Origin: Candidatus Gordonibacter avicola
GTDB lineage: Bacteria > Actinomycetota > Coriobacteriia > Coriobacteriales > Eggerthellaceae
Direction of reading: 5' to 3'
Assembly (NCBI GenBank): GCA_019113915.1
Contig: DXGM01000025.1
Span: 1 to 57,466 of the forward strand
Length of the DNA: 57,466 bases
Part shown: positions 1 through 8,835 of the stretch, in pieces
Position numbering within the stretch: the stretch's first letter is position 1
Layout of the letters: every line of letters begins with the position of its first letter
Position numbers and translations under genes: made by a program
The notes under the pieces: generated by a model
Databases searched by the model: none
What the model saw: the letters and a program-made list of their open reading frames with translations, nothing else
Told to the model about the DNA's origin: nothing

Positions 1-158
1 GGTGGGGAGGGTTCTTGGCGCTTCTGAACACTGTCTTCTTCGCGCCCGAAGGGCGCATGCTAAAGCATGTAGGAGCGCAGTGCACGAAAATGTCCTTCCG
101 CGCGATGCGTGAAAGGACATTTGAGCAGCGGAGCGGCGCGCCAAGAACCCTCCCAAAC
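1..158. repeat. Nested inverted-repeat element at window edge
   Basis: A perfect 17-bp inverted repeat (5-21 against 138-154, arm GGGAGGGTTCTTGGCGC) encloses three smaller perfect stems: GCGCCC/GGGCGC (42-47/51-56), CATGC/GCATG (56-60/65-69) and AAATGTCCTT/AAGGACATTT (88-97/113-122). The whole folds as a multi-branched structure closed by a long stem. It could be a MITE-like or REP-type intergenic element, or a structured RNA. No convincing coding sequence lies inside. The left end may be cut by the window boundary. Confidence 0.6.
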
Positions 159-278
159 CCCCCAGCCGGACAGGTTGAATCCTCTCATCAATTTTTCTCG
201 CCTATCAGTGGCTTTAGTCTAGTATATGATCATGTCTAGTATTATACTGAGGCGCAGAACGAGAAAAAGGAGGGCTTT

Positions 279-1424
279 ATGAGCATATCGCGTCGTTCAT
301 TTTGTGCACTTTCTGGGGTTGCGGCGGCCACGGCTTGTTTGGGGCTGGTGGGGTGCGGCGACGGAAAGGCACCTCAGGCTGAACCAGCCAACCAGGATAA
401 CCAAACTGCGCCAGATGCCATCGCCGCAGACTTCCGTGAGCAAGGCAAAGGCCAGCACTTGGTGGTTGGCCGTCGCGGCAAGCTGTTCAAGATTGCACCG
501 TCCGTCATTGCCGACAAGCTGGGCTACTTCGCGGAAGAGGGGTGCGATGTCGAGTTCCAGCAGGTAGAACTCGCGGAAGCGTTCGCCTCGCTGGCTACGG
601 GCAACCTGGATGTCATGCTGATGGGCGTGGTGCAAACCTGCGAGTACATCGCAAAGGGCACGCCGATGTACATGTTTGGCGGCACGGTGCTCAACGGCAC
701 GGAGATTCTTGCCACGGACGCTTTCGACACGCCGCTCAACGCGCCCGAAGATTTCAAGGGCCTGCGCATTGGTTTCCAGCGGTCGGAAACGGGTCAGATC
801 CACTTCCGCGCGTGGCTCAAGCAAGCGGGCCTCGACATTGAAGGCGGCGACGTCACGTTCATTCCGCTTGACAATGAGCAGGCAAACGTGGAGGCCACGC
901 TCAAGGGCGAGGTTGACTTGTGCCTGGTCAACAACGCGTTCGGCTATATCAACAGCGAGCGCGGCATCAAGGTGGTGGGCGCGGTGCCCAACTTCACGGG
1001 CGATTACCCCTGCTGCCGCCAGAATGCCTCCGAGAAGGCGTACAAGCAAAAGTTCCGCTCGCTTGTGGATTTCGAAATTGCTATTCTGCGCGGTTACCAG
1101 GTGTTCAAGAACGATCCGGATACGGCAATTCCCCTGATGGTGGAATACTCCGAACAGAGCGAGGATTACGTGCGCGCCGCCCTGTACGGCTCCGACACCT
1201 ACGAGGCGGTCATGAACCTGTCGCCCGACCCGTGCCGCAACGCGGTCATCGATTTCTACGAGTCGCTGAAAACGGTGGGCACCATCGACACGGCCGCTCC
1301 GCCCGTGGACGACTTCGTGGTCACCGACGTGTACCGCGCGGCGCTCGACACGCTGATGGAGCGCGAACCCAACGAACAGGTTTGGAAAGACCTCGACGCA
1401 CTCTACCGCCAGAACGACGAATAG
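279..1424 (+). CDS. ABC transporter substrate-binding lipoprotein (NMT1/SsuA-like)
   Basis: Extracytoplasmic solute receptor of the NMT1/THI5/SsuA/TauA type, 381 aa. The N-terminus has a twin-arginine SRRSF motif, a hydrophobic stretch and the lipobox LVGC, so it is probably exported, possibly by Tat, and lipid-anchored at Cys26. The fold signature is the KIAPSVIADKLGYFAEEGCDV region followed by a MLMG stretch. The start is set by AAAAAGGAGGG about 8 bases before the ATG. It is followed by an ATPase and a permease in one operon. Relatives take up sulfonates, nitrate, bicarbonate or thiamine precursors; the substrate cannot be read from sequence. Confidence 0.9.
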   Translation: MSISRRSFCALSGVAAATACLGLVGCGDGKAPQAEPANQDNQTAPDAIAADFREQGKGQHLVVGRRGKLFKIAPSVIADKLGYFAEEGCDVEFQQVELAEAFASLATGNLDVMLMGVVQTCEYIAKGTPMYMFGGTVLNGTEILATDAFDTPLNAPEDFKGLRIGFQRSETGQIHFRAWLKQAGLDIEGGDVTFIPLDNEQANVEATLKGEVDLCLVNNAFGYINSERGIKVVGAVPNFTGDYPCCRQNASEKAYKQKFRSLVDFEIAILRGYQVFKNDPDTAIPLMVEYSEQSEDYVRAALYGSDTYEAVMNLSPDPCRNAVIDFYESLKTVGTIDTAAPPVDDFVVTDVYRAALDTLMEREPNEQVWKDLDALYRQNDE

Positions 1425-1433
1425 GTATCATAG

Positions 1434-1460
1434 GGAATGCCCGCCAGATGCGGGCATTCC
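1434..1460 (+). promoter_or_regulatory. Intra-operon stem-loop between receptor and ATPase genes
   Basis: Perfect 11-bp stem (1434-1444/1450-1460, GGAATGCCCGC) with loop CAGAT, 10 bases after the receptor stop. There is no T-tract, so it is more likely an mRNA-stabilising or attenuating structure than a terminator. Such hairpins often keep receptor expression above that of the ATPase and permease; that role is inferred here. Confidence 0.5.
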
Positions 1461-1487
1461 TGCAAGTTGGCGAGAGGGCGAGGTGGC

Positions 1488-2345
1488 ATGGGGGCGATAC
1501 GCATCGAGTACGTCTCGTTTTCGTACGACGATGCCCTGGGGGCGCGACCTGCGGAAACGGCGGAGCTCACTCTGGACGATATCAGCTTGGAAATTCCCGA
1601 CGGGCAGTTTTTGTGCCTGATTGGGCATTCCGGCAGCGGCAAAACCACGCTGTTGCGGCTGCTTGCGGGCCTGAACCGGCCGCGCGAGGGGCGCATTCTC
1701 ATCGATGGTGTGCCTGTGAAGGGGCCGGGACTCGATCGCGCGGTGGTGTTTCAGAACTACGCGCTGTTCCCCTGGATGACCGCGCGCGGAAACGTGGAGT
1801 TCGGCATTCAGCAGGCGAACAAGGAGTTCGGGCGCGGTTTGTCGAAAGCGCAGGTGAAAGAGCTTGCTACGGAGTATCTTCAGCGGGTGGACATGCTGGA
1901 GGCCGCAACAAAGTACCCGTATCAGCTGTCGGGCGGCATGCGCCAGCGCGTGGCCATTGCCCGAGCGCTGGCCATCGACGCCGACATTTTGCTGTTCGAC
2001 GAGCCCTTCGGCGCGCTGGACGTGAAGACGCGCTGCTCGCTGCAAAAGCTTATCGACCGCTTGTGGCGCTCCGGCGAGCACCGCAAAACGGTGGTGTTTG
2101 TGACCCACGACATTGACGAGGCCATTCTGCTGTCCGACCGCGTGGTGTTCATGCGGCGCGGCGAGCTGGTGGCCGACCGCAGGGTGGACGTGGCGCGTCC
2201 GCGCTCGTCGGCCATACTGGTGAACGATGAGCGGGCCCGCACGCTCAAGGAGGAACTGACGGAACTCTTCTACCTGGATGGCCCCGAGGAAGAGCCGCCC
2301 GCCGAGCTGGATGCGCTGCCGCGCGGGGAAGTGGTGCTGCCATGA
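1488..2345 (+). CDS. ABC transporter ATP-binding protein (SsuB/TauB/NrtD-like)
   Basis: Cytoplasmic ATPase of the importer, 285 aa from the ATG at 1488. That start is preferred over an upstream in-frame codon at 1437 because MGAIRIEYVSFSY begins the domain and a GAGGGCGAGG stretch lies upstream. Visible motifs: Walker A GHSGSGKTT, Q-loop VVFQNYALFPW, signature LSGGMRQRVAIARAL, Walker B ILLFDEPFGALD and H-loop VTHDIDEA, the standard set for the SsuB family. The stop overlaps the permease start by four bases (ATGA), implying translational coupling. Confidence 0.93.
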   Translation: MGAIRIEYVSFSYDDALGARPAETAELTLDDISLEIPDGQFLCLIGHSGSGKTTLLRLLAGLNRPREGRILIDGVPVKGPGLDRAVVFQNYALFPWMTARGNVEFGIQQANKEFGRGLSKAQVKELATEYLQRVDMLEAATKYPYQLSGGMRQRVAIARALAIDADILLFDEPFGALDVKTRCSLQKLIDRLWRSGEHRKTVVFVTHDIDEAILLSDRVVFMRRGELVADRRVDVARPRSSAILVNDERARTLKEELTELFYLDGPEEEPPAELDALPRGEVVLP

Positions 2346-3268
2346 AGGGCCTCGTGAACAAGCAGTTTGTTGCCGCCCACGCGTTGCTTGCGGTGCTGGT
2401 GCTGGTTGTGGTGGCCCTGCCCAACCAGAAAATGGTGGACGTCACCTATTACCCGCTGCTGGTGGCCCTGGCCGTGATGGAAGTGCTGTATTTGGTGGTG
2501 TTGCTGAACAAGCGCCGCCGTGGCATTCGCACGAAGGGGCCCACTGACATCATTATGCTGGTATGGGCGCTCATGTTGGCGTGGGAGCTGGCCTCCACGA
2601 AGTTTGCGCTCACGCCGAACGTTTTGGTGCCCACGCCCGAAGAGGTGTTTAACGTCTTCGCCACCAGCTACAATACGCTGCTGGCGAACGTGGTGTCCTC
2701 CACCACGTTGTTGCTGGCGGGGTACTTCGCGGGCATGGCGCTGGGTGTGGTGTTGGGTATTGTGTGCGGCTGGATTCCCCGGCTGCGCGAGATGTTCTTC
2801 CCCATCGCGAACGTGATGGCGCCCATTCCGCCTACGGTGTTCGCGCCGTATTTGGTGGTGCTCATGCCCACGTTTCGTGCGGCGTCGGTGTGCATCATTT
2901 TGCTGGGCGTGTTCTGGCCGCAGTTTCTCAACATGGTGTTGCGCGTGTCGTCGCTCGACCCGCAGTTGCTGGACAACGCCCGCGCGCTCGGCGTGCGGAA
3001 CCTTACCATGATCACGCGCATTATCTTCCCGTATGTGCTGCCGGGCGTGCTGCAAAGCCTGCGCGTGTCGCTGACCACGGCGTTTCTCATGCTGACGTTT
3101 GCCGAGATGATAGGCGCGACGGCGGGCATCGGTTTCTATATTACAAACTCGAACATTTACGCCAACTACGCGGCGGTGATCGCGGGCATCATTGTGTGCG
3201 GCATCGTGGTGACCATCCTGAGCATGCTGACGGCCTGGATACAACGCCGCTTCACCACCTGGCGGTAG
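2342..3268 (+). CDS. ABC transporter permease (SsuC/TauC-like)
   Basis: Integral membrane subunit, 308 aa. An N-terminal pair of hydrophobic helices (about residues 7-50) precedes the usual BPD_transp_1 core, with the EAA-type loop around LDPQLLDNARALGVRNLTMI that contacts the ATPase. The last helices end before a short basic tail. The family is usually about 250-270 aa, so the extra N-terminal segment is notable. Start and stop are coupled to the ATPase gene. A BioB-like gene lies convergently downstream. Confidence 0.92.
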   Translation: MKGLVNKQFVAAHALLAVLVLVVVALPNQKMVDVTYYPLLVALAVMEVLYLVVLLNKRRRGIRTKGPTDIIMLVWALMLAWELASTKFALTPNVLVPTPEEVFNVFATSYNTLLANVVSSTTLLLAGYFAGMALGVVLGIVCGWIPRLREMFFPIANVMAPIPPTVFAPYLVVLMPTFRAASVCIILLGVFWPQFLNMVLRVSSLDPQLLDNARALGVRNLTMITRIIFPYVLPGVLQSLRVSLTTAFLMLTFAEMIGATAGIGFYITNSNIYANYAAVIAGIIVCGIVVTILSMLTAWIQRRFTTWR

Positions 3269-3351
3269 GGAAGCGTTCGGCTGCGGGTTGCGAGGTGTGG
3301 GTACGCGGGCGCAGGCTCCGGGTTGCTGCGCGGGAGCTCGCACCCTGCGGG

Positions 3352-4359
3352 TTACTGCGCGGAATAGGCCGGGTAGAACTGCGACGGGCCCTCGTGCACC
3401 TTCCAGTCGGTGTCAAAGTAGATCTCGCGTACCTGGTCAACCGACAGGCCTCGCGTGGTTTCGGTTTCCGTGTCGCGGGGCGACGTGCCGCGTTCGGCCC
3501 ACATGATGTTGGCACCGGCCTGGCCGCACAGCTGGCTGGGTTCGTGCGTGCAGTTGCCCCGGATGTTCGGGCCCGTGGCAAGTGCCGTTGCTCCGGCATA
3601 GGTGGCCAAGCGCCCGTAGCTGATGTTGCCGAACTCTTCGAACAGCGTGCCGGGTACGGTGTTGCGTCGCATGGCGCCGCTGAAGCCCACCTCGAAGTCG
3701 CGCGCCAACAGGATGAGATCGGCGATCTCTTCGGGCGTGTGTTCAGGGCCGATGGGGTCAATGCAGTTGCCCAGTACCAGGCCCGCGCTCTTGGCGGCTT
3801 CCATGGTTTTGAGGCGGGTTTCCACCTTGCAGCGCGTGTGCACGCCCTCGCCGAGGCGCACCACGTGGTACACGCCCGCGATACCGATGCGCACCAGTTC
3901 ACGCGCGTAATCTTCGTCGAAGTCGGGCACGTTTGCGATCAGCGGCACGTTCGTCTTGAGCGCGGCGCGCACGGCCTGCGCCGTTTCGAGGAACGTTTCT
4001 TCGCCGTAGTGCACGGTGGTTACCAGGTAAAGCGCGTTCGCGCCAGCCGCCTCAATGGCGAGCGCCTCTTCGATAACCTTTTCCAGCGGAATAACTTCAT
4101 GGGTGCGGAAGATCTTGTTCGACGCTGCGAACGAGCAGAACTTGCAGTCGTTCGGGCACGGCGCCGCATCAAGGCCAATGTGCGCGTGAATTTCAGCCTC
4201 GCCGCCGCAGAGCTGCGAGGTAAACGCGCGTCCGGCCTGCTGAATGGCAAAGGCCTCGGGCGAGAGGTTTTTCACCGATAAAAGGGTCATGATCTCCTGC
4301 TTGTTCAGCAAGTTGCCGTCGAGTGCCTTGTTGATGATGTGGATGATTTCGGTATCCAT
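3352..4359 (-). CDS. BioB/HydE-superfamily radical SAM protein
   Basis: 335-aa radical SAM enzyme. The cluster-binding motif is CPNDCKFCSF (CX3CX2C, residues about 68-75), which ligates the [4Fe-4S] cluster that cleaves SAM. The region around AGANIMWAERGTSPRDTETE resembles the C-terminal AGAN segment of biotin synthases, so it would usually be auto-annotated biotin synthase. Canonical BioB [2Fe-2S] ligands cannot be assigned confidently, and no other biotin gene is nearby, so a BioB-like paralogue is the safer call. It is convergent with the ABC operon and 83 bp from it. The ATG at 4359 starts a well-formed N-terminus. Confidence 0.8.
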   Translation of the reverse strand: MDTEIIHIINKALDGNLLNKQEIMTLLSVKNLSPEAFAIQQAGRAFTSQLCGGEAEIHAHIGLDAAPCPNDCKFCSFAASNKIFRTHEVIPLEKVIEEALAIEAAGANALYLVTTVHYGEETFLETAQAVRAALKTNVPLIANVPDFDEDYARELVRIGIAGVYHVVRLGEGVHTRCKVETRLKTMEAAKSAGLVLGNCIDPIGPEHTPEEIADLILLARDFEVGFSGAMRRNTVPGTLFEEFGNISYGRLATYAGATALATGPNIRGNCTHEPSQLCGQAGANIMWAERGTSPRDTETETTRGLSVDQVREIYFDTDWKVHEGPSQFYPAYSAQ

Positions 4360-4922
4360 ATGCTTCGCGTCCCCTCGCTTGTGTTTGCGGGCGGCGCTCT
4401 CCGGTGGGGGAGGTGCCGCTAACAGCCGTTGTTCTTTGCCACTACTAGACGATATCCATTATAGCGCTCTTCGGGTGTCCACGAAGGCGTTATGCCGGGT
4501 TGTGTGACATCTTGGCTGACATGTGGCAACAAGGTATCCACGCTCATTGCGGGAGCGCTGCCGAAATGAGATCGTGTCTCTCGCGGTGAGGAGCACGGCC
4601 ACGAAGGCCCGGCCGGTCGACCGCCTTGTCATCGGACCGCGCTCCCGCCGCACCACATCGTCATGATAGCCAAGGTTGTTCCCATTGTGGTGTTCATCCT
4701 GTTCGCGATAGTGTTGTTCAACATGGGCGTGTCTACGGCCGACTTCTGGGGCCAGGTGGCGAACAACGCGGCGGCCCTGGCGGGCGCGGGTGCGAATGCA
4801 GTTGAGATCGGCGGCGTGGGCGAGCAGATAGTGAATCCAGCCAATGAAAGTCGTTTTTATGACTTTTGTTACAACTCCTCAGCTTTCGCTTGCGAATATA
4901 TCCCGTCCTGCGCGGGCGCTGT
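4360..4922. other. Gene-poor interval between radical SAM and ppk genes
   Basis: About 560 bp without a convincing gene. A rightward frame at 4663-4926 could encode 87 residues with one hydrophobic N-terminal helix, but it has no ribosome binding site and runs into the end of ppk. The promoter of the leftward radical SAM gene should lie just above 4360. No repeat or RNA gene was recognised. Confidence 0.5.
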
Positions 4923-7598
4923 CTAGCGGACGAACTTGCTCAGTACGCGCACGAGCAGGCTGGGCTTGTGTGGCTGGGGCCGCGTGGCCACGGTGGCGCG
5001 CGCCAAGGTGGTGGTCGGTTGCGGGCGCATCGGGGCGGAGGGGCGGCTGGGCGTGGAAGTCGGTGCGGGCTGCGTCCCCTCCACGCTCGCACCCTGTGGG
5101 GCTGCCGCCGTTGTCGTAGGCACCGCCACCGCGCTCGGCACGGCCGCCTCCGCCGTAGCAACGGCCATCTGAGCAGCGGTTTCGCTTGCCTTCGCCGCTG
5201 CTACCGCCACGGCAGCCTGTGCCCTGATCTCCTGAGCAGCCCGTTCGCTTGCATCCATCTCGTTGGTGGCCAGCAGCTGTTCCTCGCGGCGACGGTTCGC
5301 TGAGCGTGCCGCCTCTTCCTCGGCGGCCACCAGACGGCGCTCCTGGGCCCGCCGGATGAAGAACTCCTGCGAGTCGAACAGTATGGTGTCGCCCGCGTCG
5401 TCCTTTTCTGCAAACATGCCAAGTGGCGTGTAGCTCTTGTCGGGCAAGAGTTCACGCAGTTTTGCCGTGTCGCTCAGGCTCACGTCCAGGTAACCGAGAA
5501 TCTGTTCGCGCAGGTCATCATTTAGAACGGGCCAGGCTATCTCGATGCGCTTGTCCATGTTGCGCGTCATGAGGTCGGCGCTCGACAGGTACAGCTTCAT
5601 GCTGTCGCGCGGCCCGAACCCGTAAATGCGGCTGTGCTCCAGCAGCCGGCCGACGATGGACACCACGCGCACGTTTTCGGTCCAGCCTGGCAGCCCTGGC
5701 ACAATGCACGAGATGCCGCGCACAAATAGCGTCACGGGCACGCCGGCCTGCGACGCTTCTACAATCTTTTCGATGACATCCTTGTCGGTGACGGAGTTCG
5801 TTTTGAAGAACAGCCCGCACGGCTCGCCGGCGCGTGCGTGCGCAATCTGCGTGTCGATGCCCGCCAGAATCATGGGCTTGATCTGCAGCGGAGCCACCCA
5901 CATGATGTCGTAGTTGTCCGAGGTGTTCTCCAACCCCATGTTGCGGAAGAATTCCACGGCGTCGCGCCCAAAGGTGGCATCGGTGGTGATGAACGACAGG
6001 TCGGTGTAGAGTTTCGCCGTCTTCTCGTTGTAGTTGCCGGTGCCCAGCTGCGTGATGTGTTGCAGCCCGTGTTCGGTTTGGCGTGTGATGCAGCAGATTT
6101 TCGAGTGTACCTTGAAGTCGCGGAAGCCGTAAATTACCTTGCATCCGGCCTGTTCAAAACGCTGCGACCACTCGATGTTGTTGCTTTCGTCGAAGCGGGC
6201 TCGCAACTCGAACAGCGCCGTGACTTCCTTGCCGTTTTCAGCTGCAGCGATGAGGGCCTCGGCAAGGTGTGACTGGCTGGCCAGGCGATACAGCGTAATC
6301 TTGATGGAGATGACGCTGGGGTCGTTCGCCGCTTCGCGCAGCAGTTGCACGAACGGATCCATGCTTTCGTAGGGGTAGGAGAGTAGCGTTTCGCGTTCCG
6401 TGACCTGCTCGATGACGGAGCGGTTGCGGTCGAGGCACGCTGGCCACTGCGGCGAGAACGGCGGGTTCGTGAGCGCCGCGCGGTCCTTTTCCGGCAGGCG
6501 CGATGCCAGCCCAAATGTGAAGCTCAAGTCGAGCGGCACCGCCGTGGCGTACATCTGGTGGGGTTTCAGGCTAAGGCGCGCGAGCAGCAGTTTCTCCAGC
6601 GTGGCCGATAGCGGGCGTTCGCTTTCCAGCCGCACGGGAGCCAGGCGCGAGCGCTTCTTCAGGATGCGCTTCATGTGCTCGCGGTAGTCCTCGTCGGCTT
6701 CGTCCGAGCCCTCGGTGGCGTCGAGGTCGGCGTTGCGCGTGACGCACACCACGTTCGTATGCTTCACGGCGTACATGCTGAAAATTTCGGCCGCCACCAT
6801 TTCAATGGCGTGTTCCAGCAGGATAAACGGGAAGCCGGTGCCTGGCAGCTCAATCACGCGGTCGCACTGACGGGGCATCGGCACCAGGCCGAGCGTCACC
6901 CCTTCGGCGCCGAGGTTCTTCGCCTTCTTCGCTTCCTTGACGGCGGCTTTGTCTGGCTTATCAGCCTTTTCGGCCTTCGCGTCCTTGTCCGCCTTCGCCG
7001 GTTTCGCGTCCTTTTTCTTGGGGCCGAGGTCCTCGTTTAGGCGCACGACCACATACAAAGCGCCGTTTTCCAGGTGGGGGAAGGGGTGGCGCGAGTTGAT
7101 GATCTGCGGCGAGAGGAACGGCATGACGTTGTCGTGCACGTAGGTTGACAGGAAGGCGCGCTGCTCGTCGTCCAGTTCGTCGGGGCGCAGGTGGCGCACG
7201 CCGCGCTCGCCCAGCAGGCGGCGCACTTCCTCGTAGGTGCGCTCCTGGATGGGGTAGAGCTCGCGGCAGCGCGCGTAGATGGCGTCGAGCTGTTCGGAGG
7301 GCGTCATGCCGGATTTCGAGTCCACGATGTGCTTCTTCACCAGGGACAAGTCGGTCAGGCTGCCCACGCGCACCATGAAGAATTCCTGTAAGTTGCTCCA
7401 GAAGATGGAGATGAAGTTCAGGCGCTCAAGCAGCGGCACCGTTTCGTCGGCGCCTTGGTCGAGCACGCGCTCGTTGAACGTGAGCCACGAAAGTTCGCGA
7501 TTCTGCAGGTAGGGGGCTGCTTTGGTGGGCGCTTGCGCCGCAGGTGTTGGTGCAGCCTGCGTCGTCTCGGTGGCCATGGGTTCTGTCTGGGCGTTCAT
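4923..7598 (-). CDS. ppk1: Polyphosphate kinase 1
   Basis: 891-aa polyphosphate kinase, which reversibly polymerises the gamma phosphate of ATP into polyphosphate. The N-terminal domain starts at NRELSWLTFNERVL (33-46). The phosphorylated histidine is in KVHSK (His498) and the second catalytic histidine in LLEHSRIYGFG (His655), matching E. coli His435 and His592. Two departures from the usual 690-740 aa are visible: a Lys/Ala/Asp-rich insert at about 194-228 and an Ala/Pro-rich C-terminal tail from about 740. An exopolyphosphatase gene lies 129 bp upstream on the same strand, making a synthesis/degradation pair. Confidence 0.95.
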   Translation of the reverse strand: MNAQTEPMATETTQAAPTPAAQAPTKAAPYLQNRELSWLTFNERVLDQGADETVPLLERLNFISIFWSNLQEFFMVRVGSLTDLSLVKKHIVDSKSGMTPSEQLDAIYARCRELYPIQERTYEEVRRLLGERGVRHLRPDELDDEQRAFLSTYVHDNVMPFLSPQIINSRHPFPHLENGALYVVVRLNEDLGPKKKDAKPAKADKDAKAEKADKPDKAAVKEAKKAKNLGAEGVTLGLVPMPRQCDRVIELPGTGFPFILLEHAIEMVAAEIFSMYAVKHTNVVCVTRNADLDATEGSDEADEDYREHMKRILKKRSRLAPVRLESERPLSATLEKLLLARLSLKPHQMYATAVPLDLSFTFGLASRLPEKDRAALTNPPFSPQWPACLDRNRSVIEQVTERETLLSYPYESMDPFVQLLREAANDPSVISIKITLYRLASQSHLAEALIAAAENGKEVTALFELRARFDESNNIEWSQRFEQAGCKVIYGFRDFKVHSKICCITRQTEHGLQHITQLGTGNYNEKTAKLYTDLSFITTDATFGRDAVEFFRNMGLENTSDNYDIMWVAPLQIKPMILAGIDTQIAHARAGEPCGLFFKTNSVTDKDVIEKIVEASQAGVPVTLFVRGISCIVPGLPGWTENVRVVSIVGRLLEHSRIYGFGPRDSMKLYLSSADLMTRNMDKRIEIAWPVLNDDLREQILGYLDVSLSDTAKLRELLPDKSYTPLGMFAEKDDAGDTILFDSQEFFIRRAQERRLVAAEEEAARSANRRREEQLLATNEMDASERAAQEIRAQAAVAVAAAKASETAAQMAVATAEAAVPSAVAVPTTTAAAPQGASVEGTQPAPTSTPSRPSAPMRPQPTTTLARATVATRPQPHKPSLLVRVLSKFVR

Positions 7599-7727
7599 AG
7601 CTCCCCCTTCGTCCGGGTTCTTTCGCGCGTTGTGTGATTAACGCCTGCGTGCTGCCCTGTAGTGTGCGCCGCTGGCCGGTGGTAGTGCGGGCGGGCGGCG
7701 GGCGGTGGCCAGGGCGTGAACGCTTTG

Positions 7728-8654
7728 TTAGCCGAGCATGCGTTCCACCAGGTACCCTTCGCGCACGCCGTACTTGCATATATCCAGCCGTTCGGCACCG
7801 AGGTGCTCCATAAGGGTGGCGAGGATGAGACACCCCGGCACCAGCGTGTGGATGCGCTCGGCCGACGCTTTCAGCGCGCAGTGCGCGAACGGGTTGGGAT
7901 CGGTGCGGCACCATTCCAGTATCGCACGAATTTCGGCCGCCGTCATGGATTTAGGCCGGGTGAGCATGCCTTCGGCCTGTGCGCGCATCTTTGCGGCGGC
8001 GCGCACGCTGCCGCCGATGCCGTAGAGCACGGGCGCGCGGTAGGCTTCGGGGTTGGGTAGCGCGGTTAGGAGGTCGCAGGCGGCTGTGGCGATGGCGTCC
8101 ATTTCGTCCGGCGTGGGTAGGATGGCGCTCACGTGCGCGGCGTAAGCCGAAAGCGACCCCAAGGGAAGGCTTATGTTCTGGGATTCGTGGCCGTTGAGCG
8201 CCCGCGTGAGTTCGGTGGAGCCGCCGCCGATGTCCACGAGCGTGCCGTCTTTAAGCGTGCGGTCAAGCGAGGCGCCCACAAACCCCAGGTGCGCCTCGTC
8301 GCGCGCCGAGAGCAAGGTGAGGGGCAGCCCCGAGGCTTCCTCGATGGCGGCTACTACGTCGGTGCAGTTCGACGCGTTGCGCACCACCGCCGTGGCGAAC
8401 ACATCCACCCGCACGCAGTTAAAGTACCGCGCCCGCTTGGCGTGGCCCTTCAGCACGCTTGCCGCCCGCTGCACGCCCACTTCGGTAAACGTTCCATCAG
8501 GCGTTACGAACGCCGAGAGCCCCGCCATCACCTTGTCATTGATGAGGCTCTTGAAGTCCTTCCCGGTATAACAAGCGCGCCGATCATCCTTCACCTCATA
8601 CACCACCAGGCGAATAGTATTCGACCCCAAATCAATAACACCATAATTAGGCAT
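7728..8654 (-). CDS. ppx: Exopolyphosphatase (Ppx/GppA family)
   Basis: About 308-aa member of the Ppx/GppA ASKHA-fold phosphatases, which remove terminal phosphates from polyphosphate or convert pppGpp to ppGpp. Motifs: N-terminal YGVIDLGSNTIRLVVYEV (phosphate-1 loop) and DIGGGSTEL (phosphate-2 loop). The ATG at 8654 is preferred to one five codons upstream (8669) because GAAGGGTG lies at the right distance. The protein is shorter than E. coli Ppx (513 aa) and matches the short two-domain form common in Actinobacteria. It is adjacent to ppk1. Confidence 0.92.
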   Translation of the reverse strand: MPNYGVIDLGSNTIRLVVYEVKDDRRACYTGKDFKSLINDKVMAGLSAFVTPDGTFTEVGVQRAASVLKGHAKRARYFNCVRVDVFATAVVRNASNCTDVVAAIEEASGLPLTLLSARDEAHLGFVGASLDRTLKDGTLVDIGGGSTELTRALNGHESQNISLPLGSLSAYAAHVSAILPTPDEMDAIATAACDLLTALPNPEAYRAPVLYGIGGSVRAAAKMRAQAEGMLTRPKSMTAAEIRAILEWCRTDPNPFAHCALKASAERIHTLVPGCLILATLMEHLGAERLDICKYGVREGYLVERMLG

Positions 8655-8835
8655 ACCTACACCCTTCATCCGGTAGTTTCATTCTAAGCAAACCACCGAA
8701 TTCCGCAAAGCGTTCCTACCTATCTGGTGTCAAGATTTTACGTTGCCGCTGTGAGTCATACTTATGGTGTCCCAAAAGGGGGATAGGTGTTTATACTGGG
8801 GTGGTGGCGGTTGGGTGCGGTGCGAGGAGGACCTT

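Noticed and set aside
15..239. 74-residue rightward frame in the first 240 bases
   Set aside because: It crosses the stems of the inverted-repeat element, has no ribosome binding site and no recognisable domain.
2764..4281. Long rightward frame opposite the radical SAM gene
   Set aside because: Antisense shadow in GC-rich DNA; the opposite strand has the clear motif CPNDCKFC.
4663..4926. 87-residue frame with one hydrophobic helix
   Set aside because: No ribosome binding site, and its end runs into the ppk gene in antisense.
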